A stretch of 64,000 nt of DNA from UBA5109 sp965661005 (GTDB taxonomy: Bacteria > Pseudomonadota > Gammaproteobacteria > Pseudomonadales > Pseudohongiellaceae), in the NCBI GenBank assembly GCA_965661005.1, contig CBFICB010000008.1, positions 67,038 through 131,037 on the forward strand. The letters run 5' to 3'. Positions within the stretch are counted from its first letter, which is position 1; each line of letters opens with the position of its first letter. Position numbers and translations under genes: made by a program. Positions 8,985 to 16,817 of this stretch are shown one piece after another. The notes beneath the pieces are model-generated. The model saw only the letters and a program-made list of their open reading frames with translations. It was not told where the DNA came from and made no database searches.

Positions 8985-9287
8985 AAGAGTTTTCAAGCTC
9001 TTCTTCCTGAAAATGGTACTGCGCCAGAATATCTGGACAAAATCTGGAGCCCTTTTTTAGAAACCATGGATCACGAAGTTGTTGAGATGTGGAAAAATGC
9101 TGAATGGTCTAAGTTCTGTGAGATGCTGCCCGAATATGCGGCTAAGGGGCACGGCGAAGGCTTTATGCATGACACTGCCATGCTACTGGGTTTATTAGGC
9201 TGGTCTGAGTATGATCAAGCCGTTGACATCATAACGCCCTAATTTGCCAGCTCAGGCACGGGTCAAATTAATGCCATATTCCCGGTA
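8985..9287 (+). pseudogene. hpaD: Remnant of 3,4-dihydroxyphenylacetate 2,3-dioxygenase (hpaD/hpcB)
   Basis: Only the last third of a class III extradiol dioxygenase remains, about 100 of about 283 residues. The plus-strand frame reads FCEMLPEYAAKGHGEGFMHD, then AMLLGLLGWSEYDQAVDIIT, then P, a TAA at 9240-9242, and FASSGTGQINAIFPV. This closely matches the C-terminus of E. coli HpaD/HpcB as I remember it, where an uninterrupted codon stands at the stop. The N-terminal iron ligands are absent: upstream is the pobA tail and a hairpin, and an in-frame TAA at 8982 precedes the fragment. It lies opposite to and apart from the hpaE-F-H-I genes, so this copy of the ring-cleaving enzyme is dead. Confidence 0.85.
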
Positions 9288-9383
9288 TCACCTCAGACAG
9301 GAGCAGCAGTACCAGAGCCGCAAGCAACCAGTGGTAAATTCACTTTTGGTGATAGTCGCCTACAACAGAAAGAGCATATTGAT

Positions 9384-11114
9384 TTAAACCGGTCTTTCAA
9401 GCTCAATGGTATGAAAAGCTTCCATGGCATCAATTGCTTCCAGAGTTTCACTGTTTGCATCCCATTTAAATAAGCGAATGATCATTTTGTCAGGTAAAAA
9501 ATCAACAATAGTGAAGCCATGCTGTTCTATAGGAGTCATGATTTCATTCACATCAAGATGCAAGGAAGGCATAGAAGGAACTCCCCTGGCTCCTGAAGGC
9601 CAACCCTGAGGCGATGTTCCAACTGGCCCACCCAATATGGCGGTCACCGGATTATCATTTAAATCGATAGCACCCGAACGCTGAATCTCTCCAGCTCCAA
9701 TAGCGTGCAGGTCGCCGCTAATTACCAGAGGCGACCGATGCCGCATATCCGTTAATGACTGAATCAATCGATCATGCTGATCCAACCAGCCCTGGCGCCA
9801 CAAAGGCTTGGGAATATCAATTGAGAGTTGATTGGTGTTCGGATCTAACTCATCCGGGTACCACTCTCCCCATTTACCAGCGGACCATCCAAAAGGGTTA
9901 GAAGGCGCATGAACCAGGTGTCGTGTGTCATTGGATGCCGTTCTGTCTTTCAGCCAAGCTTCCACAGAGCGATCAATAAAAACGGCATCTCTCTCATGAA
10001 CAGTGAGCGTTCTTCTAACGTCATACAACAGCACCTCTGCCATATCGCCAAAACGTAAGGTACCAAAACTTTCTGATAAATCCCCGCGACTGCTTGTACC
10101 TGACCAGGGCAAGTTTTCTGGTCGAGTGTTATCTGCCAGAAACTCGGGGTAATACATTTGCTGAGTCGTTCTGGCGAGTTCGAGTTGAAACTGCGTCACA
10201 GGATAAGTGGTTGGGTGATCATTTTCCCAGTGGTCATGATCATCCTGCAAAAAAAACACCGGCGTGGATCGAAAATCTGTGCCATAGACCGGCACGATTT
10301 GCTGGTCAACCGCCATCTTCAAGGCAAGTTCATTATTATCGTTAAACACACCCTTATTAAAATTAAAATTAGACTCTCTGCCTTCAGCGCTAAGCTCGCC
10401 TATATCTTGATCCGGACGCCATTGATGTAAGTCCCAATAGATATGATCACCATTAGCCACGACTGCATCAGGTGCAAAATCCAGAGCACGTCTTAATATA
10501 CGGTTCCTGACCAGAGTCGGGAGGAACCCTTGCCGATCAGCAATACCGGTATAACTTCCCTGTGGACCGCCAGCACAGGTATAAAACACAATCCTTGCAC
10601 TATCGACCTCTTGCTCTGGAGCAGGAAAAGTAGCAAGTGGCCACGCCTCACAGATTGATTCACCATTACTCTCGACCAAAGACAATTCATAGGTTGATGA
10701 AGGGCTTAAATCCTCTACATAAAATTGCCAGAATTCACCGGCAGTGTCATTCATTTTGCCTTGTATACTTCTGTTAATACCAGCGCCTTGGATGTTTAAC
10801 CGGGGCGCCGCAGCAAGTGGCCGCTCCAAAGACAGCTTTAATAGCATTCGAGTATCATTAACGCTTGGTAATAAATGCCGAACGATTCCGGGATCCCATT
10901 GGTTCTGAGCTCGGGCTGATAAGCGCCCTTCAGCTGCCATCGACTGCAAAGGCCAGCTAGCCATAAAGGCCGCGGCTGTAGTTCCGGCAGTGCTCGCTAA
11001 AAATTTACGCCGGTCAGGATTGGATTGTATTTTTTTGTTTGAAGCTCGTGAAAAAAGCTTCTGATAGACTGAGTTTGAAAAATGACCTTTAGAGTCGGTT
11101 TTTTTTCTTTGCAT
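9384..11114 (-). CDS. PhoD-like Tat-exported metallophosphatase
   Basis: 576-residue alkaline phosphatase D-type enzyme. The Tat signal shows as DRRKFLASTAGTTAAAFMAS, followed by a fibronectin-like N-terminal domain and the metallophosphatase domain with NGDHIYWDLHQW, FFLQDDHDHWEND and VISGDLHAIGAG as metal-binding motifs. Family members are periplasmic or secreted phosphodiesterases/phosphatases using Ca2+ and Fe3+. An upstream TTG (11165) would add 17 residues; ATG 11114 is preferred, although its ribosome site is weak. It follows hpaI closely on the same strand, so it may be the last gene of the hpa transcript, an odd partner for an aromatic pathway. Confidence 0.88.
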   Translation of the reverse strand: MQRKKTDSKGHFSNSVYQKLFSRASNKKIQSNPDRRKFLASTAGTTAAAFMASWPLQSMAAEGRLSARAQNQWDPGIVRHLLPSVNDTRMLLKLSLERPLAAAPRLNIQGAGINRSIQGKMNDTAGEFWQFYVEDLSPSSTYELSLVESNGESICEAWPLATFPAPEQEVDSARIVFYTCAGGPQGSYTGIADRQGFLPTLVRNRILRRALDFAPDAVVANGDHIYWDLHQWRPDQDIGELSAEGRESNFNFNKGVFNDNNELALKMAVDQQIVPVYGTDFRSTPVFFLQDDHDHWENDHPTTYPVTQFQLELARTTQQMYYPEFLADNTRPENLPWSGTSSRGDLSESFGTLRFGDMAEVLLYDVRRTLTVHERDAVFIDRSVEAWLKDRTASNDTRHLVHAPSNPFGWSAGKWGEWYPDELDPNTNQLSIDIPKPLWRQGWLDQHDRLIQSLTDMRHRSPLVISGDLHAIGAGEIQRSGAIDLNDNPVTAILGGPVGTSPQGWPSGARGVPSMPSLHLDVNEIMTPIEQHGFTIVDFLPDKMIIRLFKWDANSETLEAIDAMEAFHTIELERPV

Positions 11115-11179
11115 AATCGGTTTGCCTAATTGAACTCTTTTGTTCGGTTTTTTGACATAAACCAAGCTTAAATTGCTAC

Positions 11180-11977
11180 TTAATAACCGGCAAGCTCCTT
11201 GCCGTCTATATCTTCACCAAAATCTGCTGCCAGTTTTTTTGTCGCATTGGAGAATAATGCCGTATCAACACCAACACCAATAAATTTTGCTCCCGCTTCT
11301 GAATACTTTTGTACTAATTCTTTGTTAACTGCCAACACACCAGCCTCTTTGCCGGCAGCCTTGATGCTTTTAATACCCCGACAAACTGTTTCAACCACTT
11401 CAGGATGATCTTGTTGACCAACATAGCCCATGGATGCTGACAAATCTGACGGGCCAATAAACACAGCATCAACACCGTCGACCGCTGAGATAGCATCAAT
11501 GTTTTTGACAGCCGTGACTGTTTCTATTTGTACTATTACACAAATTTCATCATTAGCCTTATGTAAATAATCGGGAATTCGGTTCCATTGAGCAGCTCTA
11601 GCCAGGGCAGTACCGAGTCCTCGAATACCATTCGGAGGATACTTGCACGCTCGAACTATTTGCTCGGCTTGTTCTGCTGTATCCACCATAGGAACAAGAA
11701 CCGTTTGTGCGCCGACATCCAGCACTTGTTTAATTATCGCAGTCTGCCCTTCCACAACACGCACAATGCCTGAAACCGGATATGCTGCTATTGTCTGCAA
11801 ATGTGCCATGATAGATTGCAGATCAAATGTTCCATGCTCTCCATCGACCAATACCCAGTCAAAGCCCGCACCAGCACATAATTCTGCAACAGTCGTATTG
11901 GGAATGCCCATAAATATACCGAAGAGTTTTTTATCGCCCTTCAGTCCTGCTTTAAATTTATTTGTAGGAATCTGCAT
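11180..11977 (-). CDS. hpaI: 4-hydroxy-2-oxoheptanedioate aldolase (HpaI)
   Basis: 265-residue HpcH/HpaI class II aldolase that splits 4-hydroxy-2-oxoheptane-1,7-dioate to pyruvate and succinic semialdehyde, the last step of the homoprotocatechuate pathway. Seen: FIGVGV, WVLVDGEHGTFDLQS (catalytic His region, about residues 40-55), VIVQIETVTAVKNIDAI (metal-binding Glu) and AVFIGPSDLSASMGY (metal-binding Asp). Lies 58 bases downstream of hpaH on the same strand. Confidence 0.92.
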   Translation of the reverse strand: MQIPTNKFKAGLKGDKKLFGIFMGIPNTTVAELCAGAGFDWVLVDGEHGTFDLQSIMAHLQTIAAYPVSGIVRVVEGQTAIIKQVLDVGAQTVLVPMVDTAEQAEQIVRACKYPPNGIRGLGTALARAAQWNRIPDYLHKANDEICVIVQIETVTAVKNIDAISAVDGVDAVFIGPSDLSASMGYVGQQDHPEVVETVCRGIKSIKAAGKEAGVLAVNKELVQKYSEAGAKFIGVGVDTALFSNATKKLAADFGEDIDGKELAGY

Positions 11978-12035
11978 AATGTTCGCGCTGTTTAATTAAA
12001 TAAGTTTTAAATTTTATTGGTCTAAATAAAACTCT

Positions 12036-12839
12036 TTAGACAAAATTCACCGAGATATTTCCAAGCTTGCCGTAATCTGCTGTCACTTTATCGCCTGCTT
12101 TAACTTTTACAGGGGCAGTGAAAGAGCCCGACAGTAGTACCTGTCCAGGCTGTAACGCAATACCATGGGGAGCAAAACGTTTCGCAATCCAGCATATACC
12201 CTGGGCAGGATGACCCAGAACAGCTGCCGCCAAGCCAGTTTGTTCAATAACACCATTCAGCTCAACAATGGCTCCACACCAGCGTAAATCCAGCTCAGAT
12301 GGTCCAACTTTAAGTCCACCAGTAATAATCCCGGCATTGGCTGCATTGTCAGCTATCGTGTCGAACACTTTGCGTGTATAGCCGGTTTCTGGATTAGCGC
12401 GAACACTGCGTGCGGCTATCAGCTCAAATGCCGGGATCACATAATCAGTAGCATCAAGCACTTCTTCAACGGTGACATTTTCACCAGAAAGTGTTTTCTT
12501 CAAGACAAAAGCCAATTCAACTTCAATTTGGGGATCGAGAAAATCTGCGGTCACAATATCGCTACCATCTTTAAAAGCCATATCGTCCAGTAACACACCA
12601 TAGTCAGGTGTTTCAATGTTCATCACCCGCTGCATGGCTCTGGACGTAAGACCGATTTTATAACCTATGACTTTACGGCCATCATCGATTTTTCGTTTAA
12701 CCCATGCTGTTTGAACCGCATAAGCATCTTCCATATTCATATCAGGATAGGTCAAGGTTAACGGTGCAATTTGCTGGCGATTTTGCTCGGCCAGATAAAG
12801 ATCATCAGCTGCTTGCTGTATTTGTTCTTGCGTAAGCAT
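12036..12839 (-). CDS. hpaH: 2-oxo-hept-4-ene-1,7-dioate hydratase (HpaH)
   Basis: 267-residue hydratase of the FAH-like 4-oxalocrotonate decarboxylase/hydratase family. It hydrates 2-oxohept-4-ene-1,7-dioate to the substrate of HpaI. Seen: GYKIGLTSRAMQRVMNIETP and DPQIEVELAFVLKKTL (metal-binding Glu residues) and HPAQGICWIAKRFAPHG near residue 205. Length is typical. The gene starts two bases after the hpaF stop, so the two are likely co-translated. Confidence 0.92.
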   Translation of the reverse strand: MLTQEQIQQAADDLYLAEQNRQQIAPLTLTYPDMNMEDAYAVQTAWVKRKIDDGRKVIGYKIGLTSRAMQRVMNIETPDYGVLLDDMAFKDGSDIVTADFLDPQIEVELAFVLKKTLSGENVTVEEVLDATDYVIPAFELIAARSVRANPETGYTRKVFDTIADNAANAGIITGGLKVGPSELDLRWCGAIVELNGVIEQTGLAAAVLGHPAQGICWIAKRFAPHGIALQPGQVLLSGSFTAPVKVKAGDKVTADYGKLGNISVNFV

Positions 12840-12841
12840 AG

Positions 12842-13222
12842 TTATAAATAATCCTCAATGTTGTTTTTATTGAATTTTAAAACGGGTTCCAGCTCTTTCA
12901 TTTCAAACGATAATGCCATGCCATGCTGATCACATTGTGCAGAAAAATGTTCAGTGAAAACTTCAAAAAACAAATCGGCAGCACTTTGCTTTTCTTCCAT
13001 GGTTCTACCTGCACCTAAGAGCACTTGTAAATGGGCAAAACCATGATCGGGATTGCCGTCGGCCATACGGTATTGTTCACAACAATAAGCACGACTGCGA
13101 ATACCTTTTAAAGGAAATAATTTTGTATCTGCTGCCGCCTGGTGCAATGCACTGAACAAGTCTTGGATTGATTTCTGATCCTGTTCGAGATTATCAGAAT
13201 ACTCGAGAACAAAATGCGCCAT
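12842..13222 (-). CDS. hpaF: 5-carboxymethyl-2-hydroxymuconate isomerase (HpaF), catalytic Pro-1 replaced
   Basis: 126-residue tautomerase-superfamily CHMI protein that isomerises 5-carboxymethyl-2-hydroxymuconate. The fold signature is clear (HFVLEYSDNLEQ, RSRAYCCEQYRMADG, FAHLQVLLGAGRTMEEKQ, FEVFTEHFSAQ). In this family the proline that follows the initiator Met is the general base. Here codon 2 is GCG, so the mature N-terminus is Ala-His rather than Pro-His. The substitution could cripple the enzyme or reflect a subfamily using another base. Located between hpaE and hpaH in the minus-strand operon. Confidence 0.88.
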   Translation of the reverse strand: MAHFVLEYSDNLEQDQKSIQDLFSALHQAAADTKLFPLKGIRSRAYCCEQYRMADGNPDHGFAHLQVLLGAGRTMEEKQSAADLFFEVFTEHFSAQCDQHGMALSFEMKELEPVLKFNKNNIEDYL

Positions 13223-13250
13223 AGGTTTCCTCTTTTTTTATTTGTTGCTG

Positions 13251-14768
13251 TTAGTGGCCTAATACAGGAACGCGATGAGTGCCATGTGCAACACAAATAT
13301 TTTTGGTTTCCATATAAAAATCGAAGCTGTAATCGCCACCGTCACGACCAATGCCCGACATTTTTATACCACCAAATGGCGAAGGTAAATTTCGATTATT
13401 TTCTGAGTTTACCCAAAGCATTCCAGTCTCAACATTTCGCGCCATGCGCATAGCACGACCATTATTTTCAGTCCAGATATAGGCCGTTAGACCATATTCA
13501 GTATCATTGGCGATCTCTACCGCCTGCTCTTCACTATCGAATTCAATCGCCGTTAACACCGGACCAAAAATTTCTTCTCTGGCAATTCGCATTTTGTTGT
13601 TAGCCTCAGTGAAAAGTGTCGGCGCAACGTAATTACCATTACCCAGGTCCTCTCTTCTGGCACCTCCAACTAATATTGTTGCGCCATCTTGCTTGGCAAC
13701 ATCCATATAACTTAACACTTTCTCAAAATGGCCAGTGTGAACAAGCGGCCCAACTTCTGTTTGTGGATCAAGAGGATGCCCAACCTTCAAATTAGCCACA
13801 CGCTTTTGCAGGGCGTCCATGAATTTTTCTTTAATACCTGACTGAATCAGCAAGCGACTAGAAGAAGTGCAGCGTTGGCCATTAAGGCTGTAAATCATGA
13901 AAACAACAGCATCCAAAGCTCTGTCAAAATCAGCATCATCAAACACGATGACAGGATTTTTACCCCCAAGCTCAAAATGCATGCGCTTAAGAGTATCTGC
14001 GCCCTGACGCATAATATGGCTTCCAGTAGCGGTCTCACCAACCAATGCGACTGCCTTAATAGCTGAATGTTCAGTCAAGGCTTTACCGGCATCTTCACCA
14101 AAGCCGTTAACCGTATTCCAAACTCCATCTGGCAAGCCTGCATCCTTTGCAATATCAGCCAGCAACATGGCACTTAGGGGTGTCAATTCTGCGGGCTTGT
14201 GCACGACAGTACAACCGGCGGCCAGGGCTGGAGCAATTTTCCAGGTGGACAACATAAAAGGTGTATTCCAGGGAGTGATAATGCCCACTGGTCCAATAGG
14301 CGTCCGAATGGTGAAATTAGTGTGCTCCTCCTGATGCAAAGCCAAGCCATTACGTGATTCAGGGGCTTTATCGGCAAAAAACCGAAAATTTGCTGCACCA
14401 CGAATGGCCGCCTGCTTCATAAAGCGAATAGCCTGCCCGCAATCCATTGATTCAACTAAAGCAATTTCTTCCGCGCGCTCAACTATTTTGTCAGCAAAAT
14501 GATTAAGTAATTTTTTACGTTCTGCTCCGGGAATATCACGCCAGTCAGCGAAGGCCGCCTCAGCTGCATTACAAGCTCGATCAATATCTGCAGCAGTACC
14601 TCTCACCACTTCACCTAGCGAGCTTTGGTCAGTCGGTGTGGTATTAGTATAGGTTACAGCACCTGCAGGCACTTCCATCTTACCGTCAATGAAATGACCG
14701 GTTAGCTGATCCTTGAATTTCTGAAGATATTTATTGGCCGCTTCTAAATTGCTTTCTAACTCACTCAT
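13251..14768 (-). CDS. hpaE: 5-carboxymethyl-2-hydroxymuconate semialdehyde dehydrogenase (HpaE)
   Basis: 505-residue aldehyde dehydrogenase oxidising the product of homoprotocatechuate ring cleavage with NAD+. Seen: TPWNTPFMLSTWKIAPALAA (about residues 165-185), FELGGKNPVIVFDDADFDRA (general-base Glu, about 272) and NGQRCTSSSRLL with the catalytic Cys (about 306), then EIFGPVLTAIEF and a GMLWVNSENNRNLPSPFGG C-terminus. About 17 residues longer than E. coli HpaE. First minus-strand gene from the shared hpa control region. Confidence 0.93.
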   Translation of the reverse strand: MSELESNLEAANKYLQKFKDQLTGHFIDGKMEVPAGAVTYTNTTPTDQSSLGEVVRGTAADIDRACNAAEAAFADWRDIPGAERKKLLNHFADKIVERAEEIALVESMDCGQAIRFMKQAAIRGAANFRFFADKAPESRNGLALHQEEHTNFTIRTPIGPVGIITPWNTPFMLSTWKIAPALAAGCTVVHKPAELTPLSAMLLADIAKDAGLPDGVWNTVNGFGEDAGKALTEHSAIKAVALVGETATGSHIMRQGADTLKRMHFELGGKNPVIVFDDADFDRALDAVVFMIYSLNGQRCTSSSRLLIQSGIKEKFMDALQKRVANLKVGHPLDPQTEVGPLVHTGHFEKVLSYMDVAKQDGATILVGGARREDLGNGNYVAPTLFTEANNKMRIAREEIFGPVLTAIEFDSEEQAVEIANDTEYGLTAYIWTENNGRAMRMARNVETGMLWVNSENNRNLPSPFGGIKMSGIGRDGGDYSFDFYMETKNICVAHGTHRVPVLGH

Positions 14769-14888
14769 TTTTTTATTCCTTTTTACAAATGCTTGTATTT
14801 GTCTTCTGGCTAAGCCTGTAATGCAAAGATGAGGCTGTTGCTATCTAAGCTTGCCAGTTCAAACTCTGCATCTACCTTGTTTTAAATT

Positions 14889-14904
14889 ACTTAACATGTT
14901 AAGT
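14889..14904. promoter_or_regulatory. Perfect 16-bp palindrome, candidate HpaR operator
   Basis: ACTTAACATGTTAAGT is its own reverse complement. It lies in the 196-base gap between the divergent hpaE and hpaG genes, 60 bases before hpaG. MarR-family repressors such as HpaR bind palindromes of this size in the promoters they control, and hpaR is the gene after hpaG. The sequence is observed; the protein that binds it is inferred. Confidence 0.7.
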
Positions 14905-14964
14905 TATCTGCAAATTGAATGCAAGAAACACAAATCACAAACAATATATACCAAGGAGCGCTTT

Positions 14965-15831
14965 ATGCGATTTTTATCTTTTAATTATCAAGGTTCTGAT
15001 TCCTGGGGCGCAATCATTGATGACCAGGTTATAGACCTTGGAGCTAAAATAGGGGGCAGTTTACAATCCATTATTGAAGAAGGCCGACTCGACGAAGCAA
15101 AAAACCTTGCTACCGAATCAACACCTGTTTGCCCTTTAGCCGAAGTCAAAATCCTTAAGCCTCTATCCAGCCCGGAAAAAATTGCCTGTATAGGGGTTAA
15201 CTATGCCAATCGAAATGCTGAATATAAAGACGGCACAGATGCTCCTAAATTCCCCAGCTTATTTATTCGAACCCCAGATTCACTAACAGCTCATGATGAA
15301 CCGCTTTGGCGACCGCCTGAATCTGATCAGCTCGATTACGAAGGTGAAATAGTTATTGTTATCGGTAAAGCTGGTCGTCGAATAAAAGAAGAAAACGCTT
15401 ATGAGCATATTGCTGCCTTAACTATCATGAATGAAGGCACTTTGCGTGACTGGGTAAGACATGCCAAGTTTAATGTGACCCAGGGTAAAAACTTTGTAAA
15501 CTCCGGTTCACTTGGGCCCTGGTTAGTGAGCGCAGATGAATTTAGTGCTGAGCAATATGAAAACATGAGAGTAACAACGACAGTCAATGGTGAAGTTCGT
15601 CAGGACGATACCACTGCCAGCATGATGTTTCCTTTTAAATACATTATTGCTTACTGCTCACAATTTTTTCACCTTAAGCCCGGCGACATCATTGCCACAG
15701 GAACACCAAATGGCGCAGGAGCTCGTTTCGACCCACCGCGATATCTGGTGCCTGGCGATATAATAGAAGTGAGTGTTGAAGGTGTTGGAACCTTGGTGAA
15801 TGGTGTTATTGATGAGCCAGTTGAATCTTAA
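14965..15831 (+). CDS. hpaG: HpaG-type FAH-family isomerase/decarboxylase, single domain
   Basis: 288-residue fumarylacetoacetate-hydrolase-fold protein. Seen: IACIGVNYANRNAEYKD, PSLFIRTPDSLTAH, SDQLDYEGEIVIVIGKAGRR (metal-binding Glu pair near residue 132) and GDIIATGTPNGAGARFDPP. The start is the ATG at 14965 with AAGGAG eight bases before it; an earlier in-frame ATG at 14851 would add 38 residues of non-family sequence and span the palindromic operator. E. coli HpaG is a two-domain enzyme of about 430 residues that decarboxylates OPET and isomerises the product; this copy is one domain, so it may do only one step or both on one site. Confidence 0.85.
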   Translation: MRFLSFNYQGSDSWGAIIDDQVIDLGAKIGGSLQSIIEEGRLDEAKNLATESTPVCPLAEVKILKPLSSPEKIACIGVNYANRNAEYKDGTDAPKFPSLFIRTPDSLTAHDEPLWRPPESDQLDYEGEIVIVIGKAGRRIKEENAYEHIAALTIMNEGTLRDWVRHAKFNVTQGKNFVNSGSLGPWLVSADEFSAEQYENMRVTTTVNGEVRQDDTTASMMFPFKYIIAYCSQFFHLKPGDIIATGTPNGAGARFDPPRYLVPGDIIEVSVEGVGTLVNGVIDEPVES

Positions 15832-15841
15832 AACCAATTCA

Positions 15842-16285
15842 ATGCCTGCCGATTTACCCTTAAGGGAGTTCGGCAAATCTTTACCAATGTCGCTGCTTCG
15901 TGCTCGTGAAGCAGTGATGAAAAAATTCATACCACATTTAAAAAAGCATGATCTCTCGCCGCAACAGTGGCGAGTGATAAGATTTCTTGAGCAGGAAGAT
16001 GGAATAGAAATGTCGGAATTGGCAGAGCGTTGTTTTTTAATGATGCCAAGCATGTCACGCATTTCAAAAAACCTTGAAGCACGAGGACTGATTAGACGTA
16101 AAACTGTTGCCAGTGATCACCGTCGCTCAGAACTTTTTCTTAGCGACACTGGGCGCAGACTCTACACCAAGATTGCACCAAAATCAGCAGAACGTTATGA
16201 GCACATAACCCAGCAATTCGGCGAAGAAAAAATTGAGTTGCTGTACCAATTACTTGATGAACTTGTCATCGCCTTAAAAGAATAA
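15842..16285 (+). CDS. hpaR: MarR-family homoprotocatechuate regulator (HpaR)
   Basis: 147-residue MarR-type winged-helix repressor. Seen: LRAREAVMKKFIPHLKKHDL and SPQQWRVIRFLEQEDGIEMS, then ELAERCFLMMPSMSRISKNL (recognition helix) and the wing KTVASDHRRSELFLSDTG, all close to HpaR/HpcR of enterobacteria as remembered. The start is uncertain: ATG 15842 lies 11 bases after the hpaG stop, while in-frame ATGs at 15800 and 15812 overlap hpaG. Translation is probably coupled to hpaG. It likely acts at the palindrome at 14889 and responds to homoprotocatechuate or 4-hydroxyphenylacetate. Confidence 0.85.
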   Translation: MPADLPLREFGKSLPMSLLRAREAVMKKFIPHLKKHDLSPQQWRVIRFLEQEDGIEMSELAERCFLMMPSMSRISKNLEARGLIRRKTVASDHRRSELFLSDTGRRLYTKIAPKSAERYEHITQQFGEEKIELLYQLLDELVIALKE

Positions 16286-16331
16286 ACCCTTTTAAAACTA
16301 CCCTGTAAATAATCTAGGGGCAATAGCCTTT

Positions 16332-16700
16332 TTATTGTGCAGTACTTTGGGCGGCCAGATTACGAAGTTCCCTGGCATCTCCTATCCCTCCTCTGTTATT
16401 GACATTGGTAAAGCCAGCAGCCTCAAGAATTTGCTTGGCCTGCCCGGCACGATTACCACTGCGGCAATACAGATTTATTTCTTCATCTTTTGAAAACATT
16501 GATGCGAACTCTTCAACATCGATCACCTGCAAAGGAATGTTCAAGTCTCCATCAATATGGTCTTCGTTATATTCCTCAACCGTTCGTACATCAATCCATA
16601 CAGCATTATCATTATTCACTGATGCACATGCGTTTAAAAAAAGAAAAAAAGCAAAAAGTGTTGTTTTCAAAAGATGGTTTTTAATAAGGGTAACTTGCAT
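16332..16700 (-). CDS. Rhodanese-domain lipoprotein
   Basis: 122-residue single-domain rhodanese with a lipoprotein signal (hydrophobic stretch 13-22, lipobox LNAC with Cys25). The active-site loop is YCRSGNR with Cys79, like PspE/GlpE-type thiosulfate:acceptor sulfurtransferases; VWIDVRTVEEYNEDHIDG is the substrate-side motif. Predicted to sit in the outer or inner membrane facing the periplasm. It is the last gene of a minus-strand run with a TsdA-like cytochrome, a fused cbb3 oxidase and a DsrE-like protein, which suggests periplasmic sulfur transfer. Confidence 0.9.
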   Translation of the reverse strand: MQVTLIKNHLLKTTLFAFFLFLNACASVNNDNAVWIDVRTVEEYNEDHIDGDLNIPLQVIDVEEFASMFSKDEEINLYCRSGNRAGQAKQILEAAGFTNVNNRGGIGDARELRNLAAQSTAQ

Positions 16701-16817
16701 TTCATTAACGCTCTCTGTGTTGGGAATTTAATAGTAAATAAAATTTGCCTTTGTGATGATAAAGAAATTATTTATATAGAAACTTTTTACCTAAAATCCA
16801 TATGCAAACTTCATGCA

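Noticed and set aside
14851..14964. N-terminal extension of hpaG from an earlier ATG
   Set aside because: It lacks a ribosome site, adds non-family sequence and would cross the palindromic operator; ATG 14965 has AAGGAG.
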